Of a stretch of DNA of 49,839 nucleotides, positions 1-7,821 are shown piece after piece. Source of the stretch: a candidate division WOR-1 bacterium RIFOXYB2_FULL_42_35 (GTDB lineage Bacteria; Margulisbacteria; WOR-1; O2-12-FULL-45-9); contig MEUC01000022.1 in NCBI GenBank assembly GCA_001771545.1, positions 1-49,839 of the forward strand. The letters are read 5' to 3'. A program made the position numbers and the translations under genes. The notes beneath the pieces are model-generated. The model ran no database searches. It had not been told where the DNA came from and saw nothing but the letters and a program-made list of their open reading frames with translations. Every line of letters begins with the position of its first letter. The stretch's first letter is position 1.

Positions 1-16
1 TAAAAGCCCAAAACTA

Positions 17-47
17 TTAGCGGAGCGTCTGAAAATTTAACCGCTAA
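17..47 (+). repeat. Inverted repeat (hairpin) at the window edge
   Basis: TTAGCGG (17-23) and CCGCTAA (41-47) can form a 7-bp stem with a 17-nt loop. A T-rich stretch follows only after 13 more bases, beyond a small GAAGCTTC palindrome, so it is a poor intrinsic terminator. It may end the gene lying to the left of the window. Confidence 0.3.
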
Positions 48-238
48 TGGCAGGAAGCTTCTTTTTTTACTACTTTCGCAACAGACCCATTGTTGGAACT
101 GGGGCTAATCCGGATAATCCTGATTGTGAAGGAGGCAGTGGTGCAGTTCTTGGTTGTAACCCCACAGGTAACGCAGCAACTGGATGTGATGAAGGGGTGG
201 CAGCAACCAGCGATTGTTTTAATGGTACCTCCGTTTAA
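47..238 (+). CDS. Small Cys-periodic ORF, possibly a peptide precursor or a gene remnant
   Basis: This 63-residue ORF is of unknown function. The N-terminus is aromatic and hydrophobic (FFFYYF). The C-terminal half is rich in Gly, Asn, Asp and Ala and has four cysteines at residues 27, 37, 47 and 57, exactly ten residues apart, most followed by a Gly within three to five positions. The ATG overlaps the right arm of an inverted repeat (TTAGCGG 17-23, CCGCTAA 41-47) and no good Shine-Dalgarno site precedes it. The reading frame is closed by a stop at 38-40, so it is not simply the tail of a longer frame. It could be a modified-peptide precursor, a frameshifted C-terminus of a surface protein, or spurious. 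No maturation enzyme is visible nearby. Confidence 0.3.
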   Translation: MAGSFFFYYFRNRPIVGTGANPDNPDCEGGSGAVLGCNPTGNAATGCDEGVAATSDCFNGTSV

Positions 239-278
239 CTCCTCTCGTCTTTTTCTGTTTTAAATTGAGATTTCTCTA

Positions 279-287
279 TGTTATAAT
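279..287 (+). promoter_or_regulatory. Extended -10 promoter of cimA
   Basis: TG-N-TATAAT (TG 279-280, TATAAT 282-287) lies 7 bp before the cimA ATG at 295. No convincing -35 is visible at 17 bp (TTTAAA at 259-264). Transcription would start at about 294-295, so the mRNA is predicted to be leaderless or nearly so. The same TGTTATAAT string precedes lysA and ispF. Confidence 0.6.
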
Positions 288-294
288 CTTTTCT

Positions 295-1854
295 ATGCAA
301 GTAACACTTTTTGATACGACCCTCCGTGATGGAGCCCAAACTGAAGGAATCTCTTTTTCCCTTGAAGACAAATTAAAAATCGCTAAACTTTTAGACGAGC
401 TTGGGGTTCATTACATAGAAGGTGGTTGGCCAGGCTCAAACCCCAAAGATATTGAATTTTTTAAGGCGATCAAGGATATCTCTTTAAAAAATGCCAAAAT
501 AGTAGCCTTTTCTTCCACCAGACGGCCTAACGTAAAAGTTGAAGCTGATAAAAATATCGAGACTCTATTAGCAGCAGAAACTCCTGCGGTTTCCATCTTT
601 GGCAAATGCTGGGATTTTCATGTTACTGATGCTTTGAAAACTACTTTGGAAGAGAACCTGGCCATGATTAAAGATACAATTGCTTATGCCAAGGCTGCCG
701 GCAAGGAAGTCATTTTCGACGCTGAACATTTTTTTGACGGTTACAAAGCTAACAAGGCATACGCATTAAAGTGTTTAAAAGTTGCTGAAGAGGCTGGGGC
801 AGATGTTTTATGTTTGTGCGATACCAATGGTGGCTGTCTTTCATACGAAGTCCAAAAAATCGTTATTGAGGTAAAAACCAAAACAAAAAAACCTTTGGGG
901 ATACATTGCCACAATGATTCTGAATGCGCTGTCTCCTGCACTGGCATGGCAGTCAATTGCGGGGTTATCCATGTGCAAGGTACTATTAATGGTTATGGAG
1001 AGCGTTGCGGCAATGCTAATCTTTGCTCTATTATCCCTATCCTCAAGCTAAAGATGGGGCTTGACTGTGTGACTGATAAACAGTTAAAAAGTTTAACTGA
1101 AGTTTCCCGTCACGTTGCCGAGATAGCTAATCTGCCGCCATCTGCGCACCAACCCTTTGTTGGCCGTTCAGCTTTTTCTCATAAAGGGGGTATTCATGTC
1201 TCTGCCGTGACAAAGAATTCCGGAACTTACGAACATATTAAGCCAGAAGCAGTTGGTAACGAAAGAAGGGTTACTGTTTCAGAATTATCTGGAGTCAGTA
1301 ATCTTTTGGTCAAGGCGAAAGAATACAAGGTTGATCTTAAGAAAGATTCGCCGGAAATTAAAGGCTTGATTAAGGTTTTAAAAGATTTAGAACACCAGGG
1401 CTATTCTTTTGAAGAGGGAGAGGCTTCTTTTGAACTTTTGCTCAAGCGAACTTTGGGTTTGGCTAAACCAGCTTTTGAACTGGAAGAATTTAAAATTGAA
1501 ACCCACAAAAAAGGCGCTGCCGGTACCAAAGTTTCTGCCCATGTTAAATTGAAAACCAAAGGCCGGGAGTATGATGCTACTGGACATGGTGATGGCCCAA
1601 TTAATGCACTAGACAATGCTTTGCGCAAGGTTTTGGAAAACATCTATCCAGAGATAAAAACTGTTAAATTAACTGATTATAAGGTTCGTGTTTTGGATAG
1701 CCAGGCTGGAACTGCTGCCAATGTCCGCGTTATAGTTGAGTCGGCCGATGAAACCAGGTCGTGGGGAACTGTGGGTGTTTCGACCAACGTAATTGAAGCC
1801 AGTTGGTTAGCTTTGGTTGATGCGATTGAGTATAAGTTGATGATGGTTAGCTAG
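295..1854 (+). CDS. cimA: (R)-citramalate synthase
   Basis: This 519-residue protein of the LeuA/citramalate synthase family condenses pyruvate with acetyl-CoA to citramalate, the threonine-independent entry to isoleucine. The N-terminal TIM-barrel (HMGL-like) carries TTLRDGAQ at residues 8-15, the metal-binding HCHND at 204-208 and a [10 protein letters not shown] motif. [10 protein letters not shown] follows, and a LeuA-type regulatory dimerisation domain makes up the last 130 or so residues. The length fits the long citramalate synthase subgroup rather than 2-isopropylmalate synthase. I chose ATG 295 because the family begins with a short segment before the FDTTLRDG motif; an upstream in-frame TTG at 265 would place the promoter inside the gene. 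Homocitrate synthase-like activity is the main alternative. Confidence 0.93.
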   Translation: MQVTLFDTTLRDGAQTEGISFSLEDKLKIAKLLDELGVHYIEGGWPGSNPKDIEFFKAIKDISLKNAKIVAFSSTRRPNVKVEADKNIETLLAAETPAVSIFGKCWDFHVTDALKTTLEENLAMIKDTIAYAKAAGKEVIFDAEHFFDGYKANKAYALKCLKVAEEAGADVLCLCDTNGGCLSYEVQKIVIEVKTKTKKPLGIHCHNDSECAVSCTGMAVNCGVIHVQGTINGYGERCGNANLCSIIPILKLKMGLDCVTDKQLKSLTEVSRHVAEIANLPPSAHQPFVGRSAFSHKGGIHVSAVTKNSGTYEHIKPEAVGNERRVTVSELSGVSNLLVKAKEYKVDLKKDSPEIKGLIKVLKDLEHQGYSFEEGEASFELLLKRTLGLAKPAFELEEFKIETHKKGAAGTKVSAHVKLKTKGREYDATGHGDGPINALDNALRKVLENIYPEIKTVKLTDYKVRVLDSQAGTAANVRVIVESADETRSWGTVGVSTNVIEASWLALVDAIEYKLMMVS

Positions 1855-1887
1855 CCTTTTTCTTCTTAAGAAATACTATAAAATTTT

Positions 1888-1923
1888 CCCGACGGCATTA
1901 ATGTATAATTATAGAATGTCGGG
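1888..1923 (+). repeat. Inverted repeat CCCGAC/GTCGGG in the cimA-lysA gap
   Basis: CCCGAC (1888-1893) and GTCGGG (1918-1923) flank an AT-rich loop that contains a TATAAT-like string at 1904-1909. It lies directly before a second hairpin that uses the same CCCGA/TCGGG letters, so alternative pairings are possible. Confidence 0.45.
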
Positions 1924-1965
1924 ATCCCGATTGAGCAAAGCGAGCATCGGGATATTTTGTTTTCG
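1924..1965 (+). terminator. Intrinsic terminator-like hairpin downstream of cimA
   Basis: ATCCCGAT (1924-1931) pairs with ATCGGGAT (1946-1953) around a 14-nt loop and is followed by a T-rich tract. It probably ends the cimA transcript just before the lysA promoter. The stretch 1855-1995 contains only this, the preceding inverted repeat and the lysA promoter. Confidence 0.55.
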
Positions 1966-1976
1966 ATTTTTTCTTA

Positions 1977-1985
1977 TGTTATAAT
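1977..1985 (+). promoter_or_regulatory. Extended -10 promoter of lysA
   Basis: TG-N-TATAAT (TG 1977-1978, TATAAT 1980-1985) sits 10 bp before the lysA ATG at 1996, giving a predicted leader of only a few nucleotides and no room for a Shine-Dalgarno site. Confidence 0.6.
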
Positions 1986-1995
1986 CAACTTTAAT

Positions 1996-3261
1996 ATGAC
2001 GAAGAATTTGCCTGTCACAACGAAAATAAATCAAGCTGGTCATTTGGAAATCGGCGGTTGTGATTTGGTGGAAGTTGCTCAAGAATTTGGCACTCCCCTT
2101 TATGTTTTAGACGAAGCAACTATCCGTGATCGCTGCCAGCAATATGTTAATGCCTTTAAAAAACATCATGCTAATACAGAGGTTATCTATGCTTCCAAAG
2201 CCTTGTGTACGGCCGCACTGCTAAAAATTGTTGCCTCCGAAGGCCTGGGTTTCGACTGTTCCTCTGGCGGAGAGATTTATACTGCTTTAAAAGCCGGTTG
2301 TGATCCTAAAAAGATTTATTTTCATGGCAATAATAAACCAAAGAAAGAGTTGGGGGAAGCGGTATCGGTTGGGGTGGGAAGAATTGTTGTTGATAATTTG
2401 CAGGAATTAGAAAATCTTGATGAGGTGACGACGCAATTAGGTAAACGGGCCGAAATACTTTTTCGCATCAACCCACAAATTGAAGCCCATACTCATGATT
2501 ATATTAAAACCGGTCAGATCAATTCTAAATTTGGCATTGCCTTGGATAAGGTTGATGAAGCAGTCAAGATAGCTAAAAGTAGTAAATCAATTAGTTTAAT
2601 GGGGCTTCACGCCCATATCGGCTCGCAAATTTTTGACGTCGATCCCTTTGTTGATGAAGTTAAACTCTTGCTGGCGCTGGTTAAAAAACACCAGTTGCCA
2701 GAATTAAACATTGGTGGTGGTGTAGGGGTAGCTTATACTGATGCTGATAACCCTGCTGCCATTGCTGTTTTTGCAGAGAGAATAGCGCAAGTATTGAAAG
2801 ATGATGCAGCCATCAAGCTTATCTTAGAGCCAGGCAGGTCAATAATTTGTAATGCCGGAATAACGCTTTATACAATTGGTGGAGTTAAAGAAATTGCCCG
2901 GATCAAAAAATATATTTTTATTGATGGTGGGATGTCGGATAATCCACGCCCCATCCTATATCAAGCACAATATGACGCTAAAATTGCCAACAAGGCGAAT
3001 ATCAAACCCGAAGAAGTTGTTACGGTCGCTGGCCGTTTTTGTGAATCAGGGGATATTTTAATTAAAGATATCAAGCTGCCTAAAGTTGCGGTTGGTGATG
3101 TTTTAGCTGTGGTTGGTACGGGGGCTTATAACTATTCTATGGCCTCTAATTATAATCGTGTTGGCCGGCCGGCCATGGTGCTGCTTAATGAGGGTAATGC
3201 TACTTTAATAATTAACCGCGAGAGTTACGAAGATCTGATTTTAAATGACGTTATTATTTAA
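1996..3261 (+). CDS. lysA: Diaminopimelate decarboxylase
   Basis: This 421-residue fold-type III PLP enzyme converts meso-diaminopimelate to lysine, the last step of the DAP pathway. The PLP lysine is in YASKALC (K68). HIGSQ, the glycine-rich GGGVGV phosphate loop, EPGRS, the catalytic Cys in GRFCESGD and the GAYNYSMASNYN motif all appear in the expected order, and the length is typical. The ATG at 1996 is chosen because an upstream in-frame start at 1957 would lie across the promoter. The gene leads the long run of co-oriented genes that continues with cdaA 15 bp downstream. LysA over other PLP decarboxylases is supported by the N-terminal IGGCDLVEVAQEFGTPLYVLDE pattern, split here as IGGCDLVEVA and GTPLYVLDE. 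Confidence 0.95.
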   Translation: MTKNLPVTTKINQAGHLEIGGCDLVEVAQEFGTPLYVLDEATIRDRCQQYVNAFKKHHANTEVIYASKALCTAALLKIVASEGLGFDCSSGGEIYTALKAGCDPKKIYFHGNNKPKKELGEAVSVGVGRIVVDNLQELENLDEVTTQLGKRAEILFRINPQIEAHTHDYIKTGQINSKFGIALDKVDEAVKIAKSSKSISLMGLHAHIGSQIFDVDPFVDEVKLLLALVKKHQLPELNIGGGVGVAYTDADNPAAIAVFAERIAQVLKDDAAIKLILEPGRSIICNAGITLYTIGGVKEIARIKKYIFIDGGMSDNPRPILYQAQYDAKIANKANIKPEEVVTVAGRFCESGDILIKDIKLPKVAVGDVLAVVGTGAYNYSMASNYNRVGRPAMVLLNEGNATLIINRESYEDLILNDVII

Positions 3262-3276
3262 AGGAGATTAAAGTTT

Positions 3277-4098
3277 ATGTGGGGACTGCCTTTAGGCTTG
3301 CGCTGGATGGATTTTATTGACATCAGCATTGTGGCAGTGATGTTTTACTTTGTGCTGTTGTGGTTGCAAGGTACTCGAGCAATCCCCTTAATTCGAGGGG
3401 TAATCCTGATTCTTTTCATTTATTTAACAGGCAAGATCTTAGGGCTTTATACGATTAATTGGCTTTTTGATAAATTTGTGGCTGTTATTGCCGTCATGTT
3501 AGTAGTCCTTTTTCAGCCGGAGTTAAGAAGAACGTTAGAGCGGTTTGGTCGGGGTAAACTTCTTGGGACGCTTGGTTTTGCGCCAGCGCCGCATGGCAGT
3601 TTTTATGTGCGCAATGTGGTACGAGCTGTAGAGCAGTTGTCTGAAAGCAAGGTTGGTGCCTTAATCCTTATGGAACGGACTATGGGGCTAACCGAATATT
3701 TAGAATCAGGTGTGCGGTTAGATGCCATGCTTTCAGCGGAGTTGTTGGTTAGTATCTTTAATCCCAGATCTCCCTTGCATGATGGGGCTGTGGCAATTCA
3801 AGGTGATCGAATTTTAGCTGCCAGTTGTTTGTTGCCTTTATCAGAAAGCCGCTTGCTTGATAAGCGGTTAGGAACCAGACACCGTGCTGCTGTTGGTATT
3901 TCTGAATTGTCAGATGCGCTGGCGATTGTGGTTTCAGAAAAAAGTGGCGTAATCTCATTGGCAGAAAATGGTTTTTTAACTCGCTTTTTAACTAAAGACC
4001 AGCTAGAAGAAAAACTCTTCTCGCTTTATAAAGTTGAAAAAGTCAAATCCGATAATTTCCCCTTTAAAATTGGTTCTTGGAAGATATGGAAAAAGTAA
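3277..4098 (+). CDS. cdaA: Membrane diadenylate cyclase (CdaA/DacA type)
   Basis: This 273-residue protein has three predicted N-terminal membrane helices (about residues 10-30, 35-55 and 62-80) followed by a DAC (DisA_N) domain, which makes cyclic di-AMP from two ATP. The hallmark DGA (D169-A171) and RHR (201-203, in GTRHRAAVG) motifs are intact, so the enzyme should be active. The start is ATG 3277 with AAGGAG upstream. In other bacteria cdaA often neighbours cdaR and glmM; here it sits between lysA and panB, with no cdaR in the window. The stop overlaps the panB start by 13 bp, implying translational coupling. c-di-AMP usually controls osmotic and cell-wall homeostasis. Confidence 0.93.
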   Translation: MWGLPLGLRWMDFIDISIVAVMFYFVLLWLQGTRAIPLIRGVILILFIYLTGKILGLYTINWLFDKFVAVIAVMLVVLFQPELRRTLERFGRGKLLGTLGFAPAPHGSFYVRNVVRAVEQLSESKVGALILMERTMGLTEYLESGVRLDAMLSAELLVSIFNPRSPLHDGAVAIQGDRILAASCLLPLSESRLLDKRLGTRHRAAVGISELSDALAIVVSEKSGVISLAENGFLTRFLTKDQLEEKLFSLYKVEKVKSDNFPFKIGSWKIWKK

Positions 4099-4844
4099 CA
4101 ATAAATCAGATCCGAGACCTTGCCCGCCGGCAGGCAGGTTCGAGATCAAAGATCCGAAAGATTTCTATGTTAACTGCTTACGATTACCCCATGGCTAAAA
4201 TTATTGATGAGTCAGGAGTTGATATTGTCTTAGTTGGTGATTCCGTTGGCAATGTAGTCTTGGGTTATGAAAATACTCTCCCTGTTACTATGGCCGATAT
4301 GATCCATCATACAAAGGCGGCGGCTAAGGGGATTAAGCGGGCTTTGTTGGTGGCTGATATGCCTAATAAGGCGGCTGAAACAGTTAAGGTTGCTGTGGAA
4401 AATGCTAGGCTCTTGCAAGCAGCTGGGGCTGAAGCCGTTAAAATTGAAGGGATTAATGACCTTGAAGCAATTAAAGCTATTATTGACTGTGGAATTCCTG
4501 TGATGGGACATTTGGGTTTTTTACCGCAAAGTATCAAAAAGAGTTGTTGTGGCAGTAAAGTTCAATGCTCGCCAGAAATCTTAGCTCAAGCTAAACAATT
4601 GGAGCAAGCCGGTGTTTTTGCCCTTGTTTTGGAATTGGTTGAGCCAGAGCTGGCTCAGAAGATAACAGAGACAATCGGGATACCAACGATTGGCATCGGT
4701 TCGGGTTCTGATTGTGATGGACAAGTTTTAGTGACCTACGATTTAATTGGGTTATCTGCCTGGTCACCAAAGTTTGTTAAAAAGAAGCTTAATCTGGGTC
4801 AGGAAATAAAAAAAGCAGTTGCTGAATGGTGTGTGTCCCTGTAG
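4086..4844 (+). CDS. panB: 3-methyl-2-oxobutanoate hydroxymethyltransferase
   Basis: This 252-residue ketopantoate hydroxymethyltransferase catalyses the first committed step of pantothenate and CoA synthesis, using methylene-tetrahydrofolate. LTAYDYPMAK, the metal-binding LVGDSVGNVVLGY, TLPVTMADMIHHT, GHLGFLPQS and GIGSGSDCDGQVLV match the family. Between the first helix (TINQIRDL) and KISMLTAYD lies an extra basic segment (ARRQAGSRSK) encoded by a GC-rich TTGCCCGCCGGCAGGCAGG-like repeat (4119-4139). The start is ATG 4086, inside the end of cdaA. The stop codon (4842-4844) lies inside the 5' acceptor stem and adjacent bases of the downstream tRNA, a 10-bp overlap. No panC or panD is present here. 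Confidence 0.92.
   Translation: MEKVTINQIRDLARRQAGSRSKIRKISMLTAYDYPMAKIIDESGVDIVLVGDSVGNVVLGYENTLPVTMADMIHHTKAAAKGIKRALLVADMPNKAAETVKVAVENARLLQAAGAEAVKIEGINDLEAIKAIIDCGIPVMGHLGFLPQSIKKSCCGSKVQCSPEILAQAKQLEQAGVFALVLELVEPELAQKITETIGIPTIGIGSGSDCDGQVLVTYDLIGLSAWSPKFVKKKLNLGQEIKKAVAEWCVSL
4119..4139 (+). repeat. GC-rich short repeat inserted in frame in panB
   Basis: An imperfect palindrome (TTGCCCGCCGG then CAGGCAGG) encodes about seven extra residues near the PanB N-terminus. The 10-mer TTGCCCGCCG recurs in intergenic repeats at 45895-45904 and 47545-47554, so this looks like a dispersed repeat tolerated inside a gene. Confidence 0.55.
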
Positions 4845-4908
4845 CTCAACTGGATAGAGCACCAGTTTCCTAAACTGGGGGTTGTGAGTTCGATTCTCGC
4901 CGGGGACA
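4835..4908 (+). tRNA. tRNA-Arg (anticodon CCT)
   Basis: A full cloverleaf can be drawn: acceptor GTCCCTG (4835-4841) with CGGGGAC (4901-4907), D arm GCTC..GAGC, anticodon stem CCAGT/ACTGG with loop TTCCTAA (anticodon CCT), a 5-nt variable loop, and T arm GTGAG-TTCGATT-CTCGC. The discriminator base is A and CCA is not encoded. It reads AGG arginine codons. The panB stop codon lies within the 5' end of the tRNA, so processing of a shared transcript would cut the panB message at its last codons. Confidence 0.95.
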
Positions 4909-4946
4909 TTCTTAGAAAGCAGCTAGCAGATAGCGGAGAGCAGAAA

Positions 4947-5471
4947 GTGGAAAATAGGAATATTATCTTAATAGGTTTTATGGGGGCAGGGAAGACAGTT
5001 GTTGGGCAGAAGGTTGCTCAAGAGTTGGGTTTAAAGTTTGTGGATGCTGATGAGGAGATAGAAAAGACTGCCGGAGTTGCTATTAGTGAAATTTTCTCTA
5101 AAAAGGGAGAAGCTTGTTTTAGAGATTTAGAAACGAAAGTCTTAGAGAGTCTTAGAGACTCTACAAATTTAGTTCTTGCCACTGGTGGAGGGATGGTTTT
5201 ACGACCAGAAAATGTTAAAATGTTAAAACAGCTCGGTTCTTTGGTCTTGCTTTGGGCAGAGCCCAGCGTAATCTTTGAGCGGATTATAAACGAGACTCAT
5301 CGGCCCTTACTTAAGGTTTCTGACCCTAAGGTAGAAATCGCCAAAATAATAAATTATCGTCAACCGATTTATCAACAAGCAGCTGATTTTGTTGTTGATA
5401 CTTCAGGGTTAGGGGTTGATGAGGTTGCAGAGAAAGTAGTTAATTATATTTCGCGTAGGTCAGCCTCTTAG
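4947..5471 (+). CDS. aroK: Shikimate kinase
   Basis: This 174-residue P-loop kinase phosphorylates shikimate in the chorismate pathway. GFMGAGKT (Walker A) is at about residues 10-17, with DADEEIE, FRDLE, the substrate-binding TGGGM and the lid RPLL, and the length is typical. I chose GTG 4947, preceded by CGGAGAG, because the in-frame upstream GTG (4884) lies inside the tRNA. The gene is followed by aroB, the usual aroK-aroB partnership. The stop codon sits in the loop of a hairpin at 5458-5478. The C-terminus (SRRSAS) is encoded by the repeat-like DNA that starts this hairpin region. Confidence 0.93.
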   Translation: MENRNIILIGFMGAGKTVVGQKVAQELGLKFVDADEEIEKTAGVAISEIFSKKGEACFRDLETKVLESLRDSTNLVLATGGGMVLRPENVKMLKQLGSLVLLWAEPSVIFERIINETHRPLLKVSDPKVEIAKIINYRQPIYQQAADFVVDTSGLGVDEVAEKVVNYISRRSAS

Positions 5472-5513
5472 GCTGACCATTTGATCGGCAACCCTAAGAG
5501 GGTTGCCTACGCG
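5452..5513 (+). repeat. Two covarying hairpins nested in an outer inverted repeat (aroK-aroB junction)
   Basis: Hairpin 1 is GGTCAGCC (5458-5465)/GGCTGACC (5471-5478). Hairpin 2 is GGCAACCC (5487-5494)/GGGTTGCC (5500-5507). An outer pair CGCGTAGG (5452-5459)/CCTACGCG (5506-5513) encloses both. The two hairpins are inverted copies of one unit whose stems differ by paired changes. No T-tract follows, so it is not an obvious terminator. It may set message stability or be a REP-like element. Confidence 0.6.
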
Positions 5514-5532
5514 GAGGAGAGAAGTTTTAAAA

Positions 5533-6645
5533 ATGTCAAAAATAAAAGTTGATTTAAAAGAGCGGAGTTATGATATTCAGGTTGGAGCCAACAATTTGGC
5601 TGAGTTGGGTGGGATTATTGAGAAAAATAAATGGGGTAAAGATGTTTTTATTATCACCGATCCGATTGTTAATGAACTCTATGGGGATGTGCTGCGTCAG
5701 GGTTTAAAAAATTTAAAACATTGTACTATTGAAGTGCCACGAGGAGAACGCAACAAATGTTTGCGTTCAGCCGCTAGCCTTTATACCAAATTAGTGACGC
5801 ATTCTGCCCATCGGGATTCTTTAATTGTTGCTTTAGGTGGTGGGGTGATTGGCGATTTAGCCGGATTTGTGGCTGCCACCTACATGCGTGGTGTTGATTA
5901 TCTTCAAGTTCCAACCACTTTGTTGGCTCAGGTTGATGCGGCCATTGGTGGTAAAACAGGAGTTAATCATCCACGTTGTAAGAATATGATTGGGGCTTTT
6001 TATCAGCCCAAACTGGTTTTCAGTGATGTTCAAACTTTAACTACTTTACCGGCTAGAGAAATTTGTACCGGACTGGCTGAAGTTGTTAAATATGGCGTTA
6101 TTGAGGATGCTGACTTTTTTAAGTTTTTAGAGGCTAATTCAAAACATTTAAACACTAAGGCGTTTGCGTCACCGGATACGCTCCGGGCTTCTCTCAAAGT
6201 TTGGCAAATCATTGTTACCGAGTCTGCCAAGATTAAAGCTCGAGTTGTTAAAGAGGATGAAAGAGAAGGTGGTCTGCGCATGATTTTAAATTTTGGTCAT
6301 ACGATTGGTCATACCTTAGAGAGTTTAACTCAGTATGAAGCTTATAATCATGGTGAAGCTGTGGCAATTGGCATGGTTGCTGCCGCCAAAATAGCTAATC
6401 GCACAACTAATTTTTCAGCTGAGTCAGTTGCTCGCTTGGTAGAGTTGTTAGAAAAATTAGGCTTGCCCACCAAGGTTGACGGCTTGCCAATTAGAAAAGT
6501 CCTTAAAGCTTTGGAAGTCGATAAAAAAGTTATAGCTGGGAAGCTCAAGTTTGTGCTGCCGGAAAAAATCGGCAAGGTTGTTATCAAAGATGATTTGTCG
6601 TTAACTGAAATAAAACTGGCTTTAAAAGAAATAGGTTGCAAGTAA
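5533..6645 (+). CDS. aroB: 3-dehydroquinate synthase
   Basis: This 370-residue NAD- and zinc-dependent enzyme converts DAHP to 3-dehydroquinate, the second step of the shikimate pathway. GGGVIGDLAGFVAATYMRG (NAD site), PTTLLAQVDAAIGGKTGVN, the zinc ligands in GLAEVVKYG (Glu), NFGHTIGH (His) and NHGEAVAIGM (His) are intact. The length is standard. ATG 5533 is chosen because the family starts close to the first beta-strand; the upstream in-frame GTG/ATG region overlaps the hairpin. A GGAGGAGAG Shine-Dalgarno region lies a little far upstream (about 11 bp). It directly abuts tyrS. Confidence 0.95.
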   Translation: MSKIKVDLKERSYDIQVGANNLAELGGIIEKNKWGKDVFIITDPIVNELYGDVLRQGLKNLKHCTIEVPRGERNKCLRSAASLYTKLVTHSAHRDSLIVALGGGVIGDLAGFVAATYMRGVDYLQVPTTLLAQVDAAIGGKTGVNHPRCKNMIGAFYQPKLVFSDVQTLTTLPAREICTGLAEVVKYGVIEDADFFKFLEANSKHLNTKAFASPDTLRASLKVWQIIVTESAKIKARVVKEDEREGGLRMILNFGHTIGHTLESLTQYEAYNHGEAVAIGMVAAAKIANRTTNFSAESVARLVELLEKLGLPTKVDGLPIRKVLKALEVDKKVIAGKLKFVLPEKIGKVVIKDDLSLTEIKLALKEIGCK

Positions 6646-7821
6646 ATGAAAAGCGCTCAAGAACAATTAGAAATTATTAAGCGTGGGGTCATCGAAATTA
6701 TCCCTGAAGCGGAACTGGTAAAAAAGTTAGCTAAGGGGAAGCCTTTGCGGATAAAATGGGGGGCTGATCCGTCGGCTCCGGACATTCATCTTGGTCATAC
6801 GGTGGTATTAAATAAATTAAAACAGTTTCAAGACTTGGGTCACGAAGTTGTTTTTCTGGTCGGTGATTTTACGGCCATGATTGGTGATCCCACCGGCAAA
6901 ACGGTTACCCGTCCAGCTTTATCAGCACAAGAGGTTAAGACCAACTCTCAAACTTATCAGGATCAGGTTTTTAAAATTCTGGACCGTAAAAAAACTAAGG
7001 TTGTGTATAACCGGAGTTGGTTGACCAAGTTAAAGGTTGAAGATTTAATCAAGTTGGCCGGTAACTACACGGTTGCCAGGATGTTAGAGCGTGATGACTT
7101 TCATAAACGCTACAAGGCGGAACAGCCGATCTCTATTCATGAGTTTTTGTATCCCTTAATCCAAGGTTATGATTCTGTTCATCTTAAGGCCGATATTGAA
7201 ATAGGGGGCACAGATCAGAAATTTAATATGTTGGTTGGTAGAACCTTACAAAAAGAATTTGAACAAGAGCCGCAAATAATTATTACTTTACCGTTGCTAG
7301 AAGGGACGGATGGGGTTCAGAAGATGAGTAAATCACTTAATAATTATATCGGGGTGACAGAGCCGGCAAAAGAGATCTTTGGCAAAGTTATGTCGATTTC
7401 GGATGAACTTATGCTGCGCTATTATGAGCTTTTAACCGATCTGAATCTTGATGAGGTTAAGGCGATGCATCCAATGGAAGCGAAGAAAAAAATAGCTGGT
7501 TTATTGGTTGCCAGGTTTCATGATGATAAGAAAGCCCAAGCAGCCAGACAAGAGTTTGAGGGGATGTTTAAGCAAGGCAAACTACCCGATAATATTCCTA
7601 AAAAGCTAGATTTTGTCGAAAAAGAATTGACTGTTTTGGCACTCTTAAGCAGGGTGGAGTTGGTAAGTTCCAAATCAGAAGGACGTCGTCTAATAAAACA
7701 GGGTGGGGTCAGTATTGATGGGGAGATAGTAACCGATGAAGCTATGATGGTAGATCTTAACGAGCAGAGAACGATAAAAGTTGGCAAACTCAAGTTTTAC
7801 CAAGTGAAAGCAAAAGCATGA
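6646..7821 (+). CDS. tyrS: Tyrosyl-tRNA synthetase
   Basis: This 391-residue class I aminoacyl-tRNA synthetase charges tRNA-Tyr. The HIGH-type motif is HLGH (48-51) and the KMSKS motif is intact at 226-230. The C-terminal 60 residues form an S4 RNA-binding domain. [11 protein letters not shown] and [10 protein letters not shown] are typical of bacterial TyrS of the TyrZ-like branch. The start codon follows the aroB stop with no gap, and its end overlaps the next ATG by 4 bp, so it is embedded in the operon. Confidence 0.95.
   Translation: MKSAQEQLEIIKRGVIEIIPEAELVKKLAKGKPLRIKWGADPSAPDIHLGHTVVLNKLKQFQDLGHEVVFLVGDFTAMIGDPTGKTVTRPALSAQEVKTNSQTYQDQVFKILDRKKTKVVYNRSWLTKLKVEDLIKLAGNYTVARMLERDDFHKRYKAEQPISIHEFLYPLIQGYDSVHLKADIEIGGTDQKFNMLVGRTLQKEFEQEPQIIITLPLLEGTDGVQKMSKSLNNYIGVTEPAKEIFGKVMSISDELMLRYYELLTDLNLDEVKAMHPMEAKKKIAGLLVARFHDDKKAQAARQEFEGMFKQGKLPDNIPKKLDFVEKELTVLALLSRVELVSSKSEGRRLIKQGGVSIDGEIVTDEAMMVDLNEQRTIKVGKLKFYQVKAKA

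Noticed and set aside
265-294. N-terminal extension of cimA from TTG 265
   Set aside because: It would contain the promoter -10 box and adds a hydrophobic stretch not found in the family; ATG 295 fits.
4884-4946. N-terminal extension of aroK from GTG 4884
   Set aside because: It begins inside the tRNA T arm; GTG 4947 has a Shine-Dalgarno site and matches the family start.
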